From GWC2-56-14 sp043731355 (lineage in GTDB: Bacteria; Nitrospirota; UBA9217), in contig JAYTJE010000170.1 of assembly GCA_043731355.1 (NCBI GenBank), positions 1 through 42,833 of the forward strand: a stretch of 42,833 nucleotides of DNA. The letters are read 5' to 3'. Of this stretch, positions 31,843-38,974 are shown piece after piece. Below the pieces are notes generated by a model. The model searched no databases. It was not told the DNA's origin and worked only from the letters and a program-made list of their open reading frames with translations. A program made the position numbers and the translations under genes. Positions within the stretch are counted from its first letter, which is position 1, and each line of letters starts with the position of its first letter.

Positions 31843-33332
31843 GACGCCTGGTCCAGCATTTTACCGAACTGTTCCTTGCCCACGACCAGACGGCCGACAA
31901 TGAGTGAGGACATCATGGCGCCGATGATTCCCGGCAATAATGCGCTCTGCCCCGCGGCATACAGGTTGTGCAGCGACAGTTTGCCGACCACGTTGAACTG
32001 GCCCATCTTCTGCTTTACCCCATAGGCGCTTCCGTCGGGGCTGTTCAGGTAATCCCTGGCGGTCAGCAGGGACCCGGCATCCAGAAAATCCAGGGTCTCG
32101 CGATACGCGGGGAAAACGCTGAAGACATGCTCCTTGATCGATTCCGTCCGCGCCTTTTTGTAATCAAGATACTCCTGCGGCCGCTTCCCTCCGCGGGAAC
32201 CGGTCCATGCGGAAACCTGTTCAGGAAATGAAGGTTCAAGGATACAGATCCCCTTCGCGACATTGCCCTCGGGCCTGTCCCGCGACTTGATGATGACCAG
32301 AGCAGGCGTCCCTTCGTACCGGGGGTCCAGCAGCTTGTTCACATCGACGTCCGGGAACAGGGAAACGATCGTACCGTCGGGATAAGGATCAACCTCATCC
32401 TTGAGCGACGCGAAAACGGAAAAGAACCCGGCCGAGGACTCAAAAGACGAAACGCGGTTCATGAACGCCTTGCTGAAATGTTCCCGCGGCAGGAGCTTTA
32501 CGAGTTCCTTGGGATGGATCGTAAAAACGCAGTTGTCGGCTGCAAGCTCCTCGCCGGTGCTCAGGAGGAAACGGCCTACCTTGCTGTCCTGGATATCCGC
32601 CAGTTCAGCGATCGTGGCATTGCACCGGACCTCAACGTCATAGTCCTTGAATTTTCGTTCAAAGGCCCGGATAAAGGCATCGCCGCCGCCTTTGACGCAG
32701 GCAATGGATTCATAGAAGCTCAAACACATCCTGCTGTGATTGGCAAAGGACATCTCGTCAGGCCGGACTCCGTAGCACATGGCGTAGCCCGACAAGAGCC
32801 CCCGCAGCAGTTCATTTGAGGTCAGTCCCTTGAGGACCGCATCGAGCGAGATATAATCCTCATCCAGACTGGGCGGCGCAATGGTATTGGCGTGGAGATC
32901 CAGGGAAGGCGTCCTGTCGCAGACAGACAGGACCTTGCTGAAATACCGGTCTATAGCGCCCGCTTCAGCGGGGAAATAGCCTTTGAATTGCTTTTTTATG
33001 TTTTCAATGCCGCTGGGGTGTTCAAACCGTTTTCCCTGCGCCTCGAAGATAAACTGGTTCTCCGATGCGCCGGACAGGAAGCTCGGTTCGATGGCCTCGC
33101 GAATCCCGAGGACCGACAGGAGCTCCGCCAGGATGCCGCCCTCATGCAGACCGCCGGTGAAATGGAACCCCGTATCAAAGGAGACCCCGCGCCGGGAGAA
33201 GCGCGACAGGGAACCTCCGATGGTTGAAGCTTTTTCCAGCAGCAGAACGCGATGGCCGTTCATCGCGAGCAGGAGAACCATGGTCAAACCACTGATCCCG
33301 CTCCCGACCACAATATCGTCATATTTTTTCAT
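31833..33332 (-). CDS. CrtI-like FAD/NAD(P) desaturase or saturase
   Basis: A 499-aa flavoprotein of the phytoene desaturase/retinol saturase/FixC-like group: N-terminal VVGSGISGLTMVLLL with the acidic end LLLEKASTIGGSLSRF, and a C-terminal LYAAGQSALLPGIIGAMMSS for FAD. Such enzymes add or remove double bonds in long conjugated chains, or isomerise them. Aryl polyene loci do not usually have one, while proposed ladderane gene sets do. CAGGAG lies 13 bases before ATG 33332. Its place as second gene, ahead of the KS and ACP, suggests that it acts on the polyene backbone. Confidence 0.85.
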   Translation of the reverse strand: MKKYDDIVVGSGISGLTMVLLLAMNGHRVLLLEKASTIGGSLSRFSRRGVSFDTGFHFTGGLHEGGILAELLSVLGIREAIEPSFLSGASENQFIFEAQGKRFEHPSGIENIKKQFKGYFPAEAGAIDRYFSKVLSVCDRTPSLDLHANTIAPPSLDEDYISLDAVLKGLTSNELLRGLLSGYAMCYGVRPDEMSFANHSRMCLSFYESIACVKGGGDAFIRAFERKFKDYDVEVRCNATIAELADIQDSKVGRFLLSTGEELAADNCVFTIHPKELVKLLPREHFSKAFMNRVSSFESSAGFFSVFASLKDEVDPYPDGTIVSLFPDVDVNKLLDPRYEGTPALVIIKSRDRPEGNVAKGICILEPSFPEQVSAWTGSRGGKRPQEYLDYKKARTESIKEHVFSVFPAYRETLDFLDAGSLLTARDYLNSPDGSAYGVKQKMGQFNVVGKLSLHNLYAAGQSALLPGIIGAMMSSLIVGRLVVGKEQFGKMLDQASCH

Positions 33333-33388
33333 TATCGGTCAGCAACTCCTGAACGACGAGTATTCCCATTACCGGTCCGGGACAACCG

Positions 33389-34123
33389 CTACATTGCAAG
33401 CCCGCCATTAATGCCGATCACCTGACCGTGAATGTACATATGCTCTTCCGTACAAAGGAAGTTGACGACAGACGCCACATCGTCGGCACTGCCCACACGG
33501 TTCATCGGGATCAGGGGCAATACCAGCTCCTTGGGTATTTTTTCGGTCATCTCGGTCGCGATAAAGCCGGGGGCGACCACATTCACCGCGATGTTCCTTT
33601 TGCCGACCTCGCGCGCCAGGGCCTTGGCCGCGCCGATTAGCCCTGCTTTGGAGGCCGAATAATTCACCTGGCCCGCCTGCCCTATCTGTCCCGACGCGGA
33701 AGAAACGATGACGATGCGACCCCGCTTGGCCTTCAGCATGGCAAAGACCACGGCACGGCCAACATTGAAAAAACCGTCAAGGTTCGTGGAAAGGACCGAG
33801 CGCCACTCGTCCTTCGTCATCCACATCAGGAGATTGTCGCGGGAAATGCCGGAATTGTACACGAACACGTCGGGAGACGCCGTCTCAAGCCGTTGGCCTA
33901 ATGCGGCCTCTGTCTCTTCGTAGCTCGATACATCAAACGGTATAAGGTCGCAGGCCCTTCCCCGCGCGTCAATTTCCGCTTTTACCTTGTGCGCGGCCTC
34001 ATGGTTCCCTTTATAGGTGAGCCAGAGATCGAAACCGGATTCGGCAAGGCGAAGCGCGATGGCGCGGCCGATACCCCTGCTGCCTCCGACTACGAGGGCG
34101 ATTTTTTTTTGAGTCGTCGTCAT
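33389..34123 (-). CDS. 3-oxoacyl-ACP reductase (FabG/ApeQ-like), first cluster gene
   Basis: A 244-aa short-chain dehydrogenase: NADPH-binding GGSRGIGRAIALRLAE (GxxxGxG), YNSGISRDN, and catalytic Ser142, Tyr155 and Lys159 in SSASGQIGQAGQVNYSASKA. The end HGQVIGINGGLAM is typical of FabG. It reduces 3-oxoacyl-ACP to the 3-hydroxy form, the only recognisable ketoreductase of the cluster. No ribosome binding site is clear before ATG 34123, unusual for the first gene of a 33 kb operon; translation may depend on the leader or on uORFs there. Confidence 0.9.
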   Translation of the reverse strand: MTTTQKKIALVVGGSRGIGRAIALRLAESGFDLWLTYKGNHEAAHKVKAEIDARGRACDLIPFDVSSYEETEAALGQRLETASPDVFVYNSGISRDNLLMWMTKDEWRSVLSTNLDGFFNVGRAVVFAMLKAKRGRIVIVSSASGQIGQAGQVNYSASKAGLIGAAKALAREVGKRNIAVNVVAPGFIATEMTEKIPKELVLPLIPMNRVGSADDVASVVNFLCTEEHMYIHGQVIGINGGLAM

Positions 34124-34299
34124 AAATAGCGGGTGTTCAAACTTTCCATGGTTGGGGCCATGCCATTTTAGAATATGCTTTGCGGACCCTGACCTCGCTC
34201 ATAAAACAGTTGCTCGAAAAACATTTTATCGCTGGGGTGAAGGGCGCGTAACTGTATAATATTTCAAGGCATTTTCATACTACCCGTCGGAAGTCCTGA

Positions 34300-34328
34300 A
34301 TATTACACCATAGCCTTTGAGCTGTCAA
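34300..34328 (-). promoter_or_regulatory. Main cluster promoter (sigma70-type)
   Basis: On the minus strand a perfect TTGACA (34328-34323) and TAATAT (34305-34300) are 17 bases apart. Transcription would start near 34292 and run through the fabG-like gene into the whole 30-gene series. No repressor or activator site is evident, and no regulator gene lies in the cluster. Confidence 0.65.
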
Positions 34329-34456
34329 GACTTTTCCTGTTCAGCGCAAAAACCTTGTGCTCCGAACATTCCCAAGCGAAGTTCTGTTCGAAAAAGAATG
34401 CGCAGGAACACTCACGGCCCACTTCATTCCAGCTGGTTCGTCAAAACAAATATCGC

Positions 34457-34485
34457 TTGACAATCACCCACCCCTTCTGTTATTT
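34457..34485 (+). promoter_or_regulatory. Promoter of tRNA-Phe
   Basis: TTGACA (34457-34462) and TTATTT (34480-34485) with a 17-base spacer, about 30 bases upstream of the tRNA start. It points away from the cluster promoter, making a divergent pair. Confidence 0.6.
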
Positions 34486-34514
34486 TAGCCACCTGCTTAA
34501 TCATGGTCCACAAT

Positions 34515-34590
34515 GCCGAGGTAGCTCAGTTGGTAGAGCAGAGGCCTGAAAAGCCTCGTGTCCGCAGTTCAATTCTGCGCCTCGGCACCA
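34515..34590 (+). tRNA. tRNA-Phe (GAA anticodon)
   Basis: A full 76-base cloverleaf with an encoded CCA end. Acceptor stem GCCGAGG pairs with CCTCGGC; D stem GCTC/GAGC; anticodon stem GAGGC/GCCTC around loop CTGAAAA with anticodon GAA at 34548-34550; T stem CGCAG/CTGCG around TTCAATT. All stems pair perfectly. It is the only RNA gene in the window and separates the biosynthetic cluster from the housekeeping operon, which runs toward it. Confidence 0.97.
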
Positions 34591-34642
34591 TTCTTATTTC
34601 CTCTCCACTCGCCGAACGGAAAGCTCCCATTCCTCATGCAAT

Positions 34643-34669
34643 AAAAAAGGTCCCGCTCATTGCGGGACC
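34643..34669 (-). terminator. Rho-independent terminator after purF
   Basis: An 8-base-pair GC-rich hairpin, GGTCCCGC and GCGGGACC around TCATT (34649-34669), is followed in the minus direction by six T (34648-34643). It ends the purF operon 35 bases past its stop. The plus-strand side lacks a T-run, so it is not a good terminator for the tRNA. Confidence 0.88.
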
Positions 34670-34703
34670 CTCCGTTATTGCTTCAAAACAGTAGCGAGAA
34701 AAA

Positions 34704-36101
34704 CTATTCTTTGTCGAACAGTCCCAGTTGGAGCATCTTTTCTCCGGGGAACGGGACCGGATACGTGCCGTCAAAACAGGCTGCGCAGTAATGCATGCGG
34801 TGAGGCACCACTTTCCCGATGCCGTCCATGCTGAGATAACCAAGCGTGTCCGCGGTAATATACTTCCGGATCTCTTCGATGCTGTGGGTCGAGGCGATAA
34901 GTTCCTGCCTCGTGGGAGTGTCGATGCCGTAAAAACAGGGATAAGAAGTCGGCGGGGAGCTGATACGCATATGCACTTCAGCGGCGCCGGCGTTCCGTAT
35001 CATCTTGATGATCTTTTTGCTGGTGGTGCCGCGCACGATTGAATCATCGACCACCACGACCCGCTTGCCCTTGAGCGCATCCTTGACCGGATTCAGTTTG
35101 ATCTTGACGCCGAAGTGCCTGATGGTCTGGCGCGGTTCGATGAAGGTCCTGCCCACATAGTGGTTCCGGATCAGGCCGAAGTCAAAAGGGATCCCCGACT
35201 CCTCGGAATATCCCAGGGCCGCGGGCACCCCGGAATCCGGCACCGCTATCACGACATCCGCCTCGATCCCGGCCTCGCGCGCCAGCTGTTTACCGAAAGC
35301 CTTCCTGATGGTGTACACGTTCTGGCCGAAGACCATGCTGTCAGGCCGCGCAAAATAGATGAACTCAAAAATGCAATGGGACGGCTCCGCCGCCTTGAAC
35401 GGAAAAGACGAGGTGATGCCGCTGCTGTTGATGACAACCATCTCGCCCGGGGCGATGTCGCGGATATAGGTCGCCTCGATCAGATCAAAGGCGCAGGTTT
35501 CTGACGCCACCACGTAGGCGCCGTCAAGTTCGGCGAGCGAGAAGGGCCGGAACCCATGCGGGTCGCGGACCGCAATCATCTCATGCTCCGTGATCAGGAG
35601 CAGGCTGTACGAGCCCTGCACATGGCCCAAGGCATCGACGATCCGCTCATGCAGCGTGGCCATGCGGGACTGGGCGATCAGATGAATGATCACTTCCGTG
35701 TCCATGGTGGACTGAAAAATGGACCCGTAGGCTTCGAGTTCGTCCTTCAGAATGCCGGCGTTCACCAGGTTGCCGTTGTGCGCGACCGCGAGGCCGCCCA
35801 GCGCGAAGTTCACCAGGATCGGCTGAATGTTGATGGCAACGCTGTCGCCCGTGGTCGAGTACCGGTTGTGGCCGATGGCCATGTGGCCCGGAAGTTTTTT
35901 GATCCGCTCCTCATCAAAGATGTCGGCAACGAGCCCCATGGACTTTTCGCCGTAGAGCTGCTTGCCGTCCGAGGAAACGATCCCCGCCGATTCCTGGCCC
36001 CTGTGCTGGAGCGAATAGAGGCCCAGATAGGTGAGATTGGCCGCATCAGGATGGCCGAATATTCCAAAAACGCCGCATTCTTCATGAAACTTGTCAAACA
36101 T
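34704..36101 (-). CDS. purF: Amidophosphoribosyltransferase
   Basis: The first committed enzyme of purine synthesis: it makes 5-phosphoribosylamine from PRPP and glutamine. The 465-aa protein has an N-terminal class II glutaminase whose nucleophile is Cys9 (FHEECGVFGIFG), so a short propeptide of eight residues must be removed, as in the Bacillus-type enzyme. The PRPP loop is VVVVDDSIVRGTTSKK. Four cysteines at positions typical of the 4Fe-4S form are present (PSHCIFEF, SYPCFYG, YCAACFDG). It follows purB by 25 bases and ends at a terminator. Confidence 0.97.
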   Translation of the reverse strand: MFDKFHEECGVFGIFGHPDAANLTYLGLYSLQHRGQESAGIVSSDGKQLYGEKSMGLVADIFDEERIKKLPGHMAIGHNRYSTTGDSVAINIQPILVNFALGGLAVAHNGNLVNAGILKDELEAYGSIFQSTMDTEVIIHLIAQSRMATLHERIVDALGHVQGSYSLLLITEHEMIAVRDPHGFRPFSLAELDGAYVVASETCAFDLIEATYIRDIAPGEMVVINSSGITSSFPFKAAEPSHCIFEFIYFARPDSMVFGQNVYTIRKAFGKQLAREAGIEADVVIAVPDSGVPAALGYSEESGIPFDFGLIRNHYVGRTFIEPRQTIRHFGVKIKLNPVKDALKGKRVVVVDDSIVRGTTSKKIIKMIRNAGAAEVHMRISSPPTSYPCFYGIDTPTRQELIASTHSIEEIRKYITADTLGYLSMDGIGKVVPHRMHYCAACFDGTYPVPFPGEKMLQLGLFDKE

Positions 36102-36126
36102 AGTTACATCCTTATGGCGATGGGGA

Positions 36127-37431
36127 TCATCGTACTTTCTTTTTAAAAACCCGTTTAAAGATATAGTCCACTTTTTTGAGCGTATGCTTCAGATCAAAAC
36201 ACGTTTCTATTTCTTTGCTGCTCAGATAGTTGCGCACGTCCCTGTCCTTATTCAGGAGTTCCTTGAAATCCCCGCCCTCTTTCCATACCGTCATGGCGTT
36301 TCGCTGAACGTACGAGTAGGCGGTCTCGCGTGCGATGCCTTTGGCCACGAGCGCCAGCATGACCGTCTCGGAATGGAAGAGCCCCTTGGAGATGGCCATG
36401 TTCCGTTCCATGTTCTTCGGATACACGAACAGCCGGCCGACCAGTTTGTCAAACCGGGCCAGCATATAATCGATGAGGATGGTGCTGTCGGGGATGATGA
36501 TCCGCTCGACCGAGGAATGCGAGATGTCCCGCTCATGCCAGAGCGCCACGTTCTCCAGGGCGGCGACCGAGTTGCCCCGGATGACGCGGGCAAGGCCGGA
36601 AAGGTTCTCCGCCGATATGGGGTTCCGCTTATGCGGCATGGCCGACGACCCCTTCTGCCCTTCGGAGAAGTATTCTTCGGCCTCAAGCACTTCGGTGCGT
36701 TGCAGATGGCGGAGTTCAATGGAGAATTTTTCGATGGAGGAAGCGATCAAGGCCAGGGTTGAAAGGAATTCCGCATGACGGTCCCGCTGCACCACCTGGG
36801 TGGCAACCAGTTCGGGGACCAGGCCCAGCTTGCGGCAGACATAGGTTTCCACCGAGGGATCGATGTTCGCGAACGTGCCGACCGCGCCCGATACCTTGCC
36901 CACGCTGATGACGTCGCGGGCGCGGACCATGCGGGCCAGCGCTCTTCCCATCTCCTCATGCCAGAGCGCCATTTTAAGCCCGAACGTGACCGGCTCGGCA
37001 TGGACCCCGTGCGAACGGCCGATCATCACCGTGTTCTGGTAGCGGAGCGCCTGCTTTTTGAGCGTCTTCATGACCGTGCGGATATCGTCGATGATGAGGT
37101 CCGAAGCCTTGCGCATGAGCATGGCGAGCGACGTGTCGAGCACGTCCGATGACGTCAGCCCCAGGTGAATATAGCGCGACTCGGGACCCACCTCTTCTCC
37201 CACGGCCGTTAAAAAAGCGATCACATCGTGCTTAACGATCTTTTCAAGGGCGTCGATGCGCTTGACCTTGAAGTCAGCTTTCTTTTTGATCGTGGCAAGC
37301 GCCTTTGCGGGGATCAGCCCCAGTTTGGCGTTCGCTTCACATGCCAGGAGCTCTACCTCAAGCCATGCGCGATATCGGCGCTCCGGTTCCCAGAGCCCGG
37401 CCATTTCAGGTCTGCTGTAGCGAGGGATCAT
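36127..37431 (-). CDS. purB: Adenylosuccinate lyase
   Basis: A 434-aa member of the fumarase/aspartase superfamily with the signature GSSAMPHKRNPISAEN and histidine block GRSHGVHAEP. It cleaves SAICAR and adenylosuccinate in purine synthesis. The start MIPRYSRPEMAGLW at ATG 37431 has AGGAG in front; the frame to 37515 overlaps the previous gene and is not used. Length matches the short bacterial form. Confidence 0.96.
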   Translation of the reverse strand: MIPRYSRPEMAGLWEPERRYRAWLEVELLACEANAKLGLIPAKALATIKKKADFKVKRIDALEKIVKHDVIAFLTAVGEEVGPESRYIHLGLTSSDVLDTSLAMLMRKASDLIIDDIRTVMKTLKKQALRYQNTVMIGRSHGVHAEPVTFGLKMALWHEEMGRALARMVRARDVISVGKVSGAVGTFANIDPSVETYVCRKLGLVPELVATQVVQRDRHAEFLSTLALIASSIEKFSIELRHLQRTEVLEAEEYFSEGQKGSSAMPHKRNPISAENLSGLARVIRGNSVAALENVALWHERDISHSSVERIIIPDSTILIDYMLARFDKLVGRLFVYPKNMERNMAISKGLFHSETVMLALVAKGIARETAYSYVQRNAMTVWKEGGDFKELLNKDRDVRNYLSSKEIETCFDLKHTLKKVDYIFKRVFKKKVR

Positions 37432-37462
37432 GCTGTTGTTTCTCCTGAGTTCTTCATGAGGA

Positions 37463-37951
37463 TTATGCGGCCAGCAACCTGGATATTTTTTCAAAGGATG
37501 CGGCGTCGGGCGCAAGCAGCGAAAGTTCGATCGAACGCCCCCGGGACCCGTCAGCCAGTCCCTGTTGAAGCGCGTGCACGGTTGTTTCCGGTGATAGTTC
37601 AGGGGTGATGAAATATTCGAGGACTGCGGAGGTGACCCCGGCGCTTAGCGCCGCGGCTGCCGCCGATTGCGCCGCTTTCCGCAAGGTCTCCGAAGAGACG
37701 CTTCCCCGGGGGCCGAGACCGAGCATGAATATTTTTGAGGCCGGCACCTTGCTCCGCGAAGTGAGGAGCGCCAGTTCGCCGAGCGCGCCGCTCAGCTTGT
37801 TCTTGATGATCAGGGAGGACAGGGCGCCGCAGAACAGCCAGTCCAGTTCGCCGGCCAGCCCCTTGAGCGGCCGGACGTCCTCGTAAAACCCGACGATCAG
37901 CGCCCCGGTCTCAATCTTTTTAATATCCTGCAAAACAACCTTCACTCCCAA
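37463..37951 (-). CDS. Stand-alone M17 leucyl aminopeptidase N-terminal-like domain
   Basis: A 162-aa protein that resembles only the N-terminal, macro-like domain of M17 leucyl aminopeptidases (VVLQDIKKIETGALIVGFYE, LGLGPRGSVSSETLRKAA, AVLEYF). The C-terminal zinc peptidase domain is missing and no remnant of it follows. The start is TTG at 37951, with GGAAGG in front; a GTG two codons later is the alternative. It sits between nusB and purB, an odd place for an aminopeptidase relative. Function unknown; it cannot be a peptidase. Confidence 0.65.
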   Translation of the reverse strand: MGVKVVLQDIKKIETGALIVGFYEDVRPLKGLAGELDWLFCGALSSLIIKNKLSGALGELALLTSRSKVPASKIFMLGLGPRGSVSSETLRKAAQSAAAAALSAGVTSAVLEYFITPELSPETTVHALQQGLADGSRGRSIELSLLAPDAASFEKISRLLAA

Positions 37952-37970
37952 ACCGGGCCTTCCTTGCCTG

Positions 37971-38402
37971 TCAGTCTTCGATCTTGCCTTCGTCTATTTT
38001 GCCGACCATTCTTGCGACGCTGTCGAGGATGCCGTTCACAAAAGAACCTGAGTCTTCACTGCCGAACTTTCTGGCGATCTCGATCGCTTCGTTGATGGTC
38101 ACGCTGGTGGGAATATCCGCCCGGTAGAGAATCTCATAGACCGCCATGCGAAGCACATTGCGGTCGACTGCCGCCATGCGGTCAAGGCTCCAGTTCTTTG
38201 CGCAGGCATGGATCTTCTCGTTGATAGGGGCCAGATGCTTGTATGCGCCCTTGACAAGCTCTTCGGCAAAAACCCGCACATCGTCGTCTACTTCATGTTC
38301 CACCCAGAAGCGTTTCAGGATCGTGGCCGTGGGCTTGTCTTTTCCGATATCCATCTGGAAGAGTATCTGGAGCGCGAACTCCCGTGCCTTGCGTCGTTTC
38401 AT
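37971..38402 (-). CDS. nusB: Transcription antitermination factor NusB
   Basis: A 143-aa helical RNA-binding protein starting MKRRKAREFALQILFQMDIG and ending with the conserved INEAIEIARKFGSEDSGSFV NGIL block. It pairs with NusE/S10 at boxA RNA in rRNA antitermination. It follows ribH, the order commonly seen in bacteria. Confidence 0.96.
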   Translation of the reverse strand: MKRRKAREFALQILFQMDIGKDKPTATILKRFWVEHEVDDDVRVFAEELVKGAYKHLAPINEKIHACAKNWSLDRMAAVDRNVLRMAVYEILYRADIPTSVTINEAIEIARKFGSEDSGSFVNGILDSVARMVGKIDEGKIED

Positions 38403-38446
38403 ACACGTCCATTCGCCGAATGCTGTTCGTTCATACGCATCGGTCG

Positions 38447-38914
38447 TTACGCGAGCTGCCGCATGAGGTTCGCCATCTCGATCGCCGCAAGCGCCGCATC
38501 CCAGCCCTTGTTTCCGCTCTTGGCGCCCGCCCGTTCGATGGCCTGCTCGATGGTGTCCGTGGTCAGGACGCCGAAGATGACCGGAACCGTGGAATCCAGA
38601 GAGACCGACGCAACACCCTTGCTGACCTCGGCGCTCACATATTCGAAATGCGGCGTAGCTCCGCGGATGACCGCGCCCAGGCAGATGATAGCGTTATATT
38701 TTTTTGACTGCGCGAGCATCTTTGCCGCAAGCGGGATCTCGTACGCCCCGGGCACCTTTACAATATCGATGTCGCCTTCCGCCGCGCCGTGGCGCTGGAG
38801 CCCGTCAAGCGCCCCCTCAACCAGCCTGCCGGTAATGAAATCATTGAAGCGCGCGGCAACGATGCCGAACTTCAGTCCCTGCGCCGTCACATTTCCCTGT
38901 ATCGTCTTTGCCAT
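38447..38914 (-). CDS. ribH: 6,7-dimethyl-8-ribityllumazine synthase
   Basis: A 155-aa lumazine synthase: FGIVAARFNDFITGRLVEGA, VPGAYEIPLAAKMLAQ, CLGAVIRGATPHFEYV. It condenses the butanone phosphate from RibB with the pyrimidine from the RibA branch, the step before riboflavin. ATG 38914 has GGAGG five bases ahead; the TTG one codon upstream is not needed. Confidence 0.97.
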   Translation of the reverse strand: MAKTIQGNVTAQGLKFGIVAARFNDFITGRLVEGALDGLQRHGAAEGDIDIVKVPGAYEIPLAAKMLAQSKKYNAIICLGAVIRGATPHFEYVSAEVSKGVASVSLDSTVPVIFGVLTTDTIEQAIERAGAKSGNKGWDAALAAIEMANLMRQLA

Positions 38915-38940
38915 CAATTCCTCCGCACTCTGGACGTTGA

Positions 38941-38970
38941 ACTCCGAACGGTTAACTCTGCACTCCGAAC
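38941..38970. repeat. Short direct repeats (ACTCCGAAC) between ribBA and ribH
   Basis: ACTCCGAAC occurs at 38941-38949 and 38962-38970, 21 bases apart, among similar CACTCTG/AACTCTG words. It fills the 60-base gap between two rib genes and looks like a fragment of a dispersed intergenic repeat. No hairpin-plus-T terminator is formed. Confidence 0.4.
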
Positions 38971-38974
38971 TGTT

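Larger units (their letters stand above)
34124..34514. other. Spacer holding cluster leader and tRNA promoter
   Basis: This 391-base stretch has no full gene. On the minus strand it carries the cluster promoter and a leader of about 170 bases. In the leader lie two overlapping short open frames: 34224-34168 (18 codons before stop) and 34202-34137 (21 codons before stop). The latter ends 13 bases before the fabG-like ATG and contains two Trp codons around a Pro (AWPQPW). A short palindrome, CATGG then CCATG, lies between 34146 and 34164. On the plus strand the right end holds the tRNA promoter. Confidence 0.5.

Noticed and set aside
34515..34590. tRNA-Phe as integration site of a genomic island carrying the cluster
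   Set aside because: The cluster lies on the 5' side of the tRNA, no copy of the tRNA 3' end is seen at the far side, and there is no integrase.
34503..34694. Plus-strand open frame over the tRNA (VAQLVEQRPEKPRVRSSI)
   Set aside because: It is the translation of the tRNA-Phe gene and its flank, a well-known false protein.
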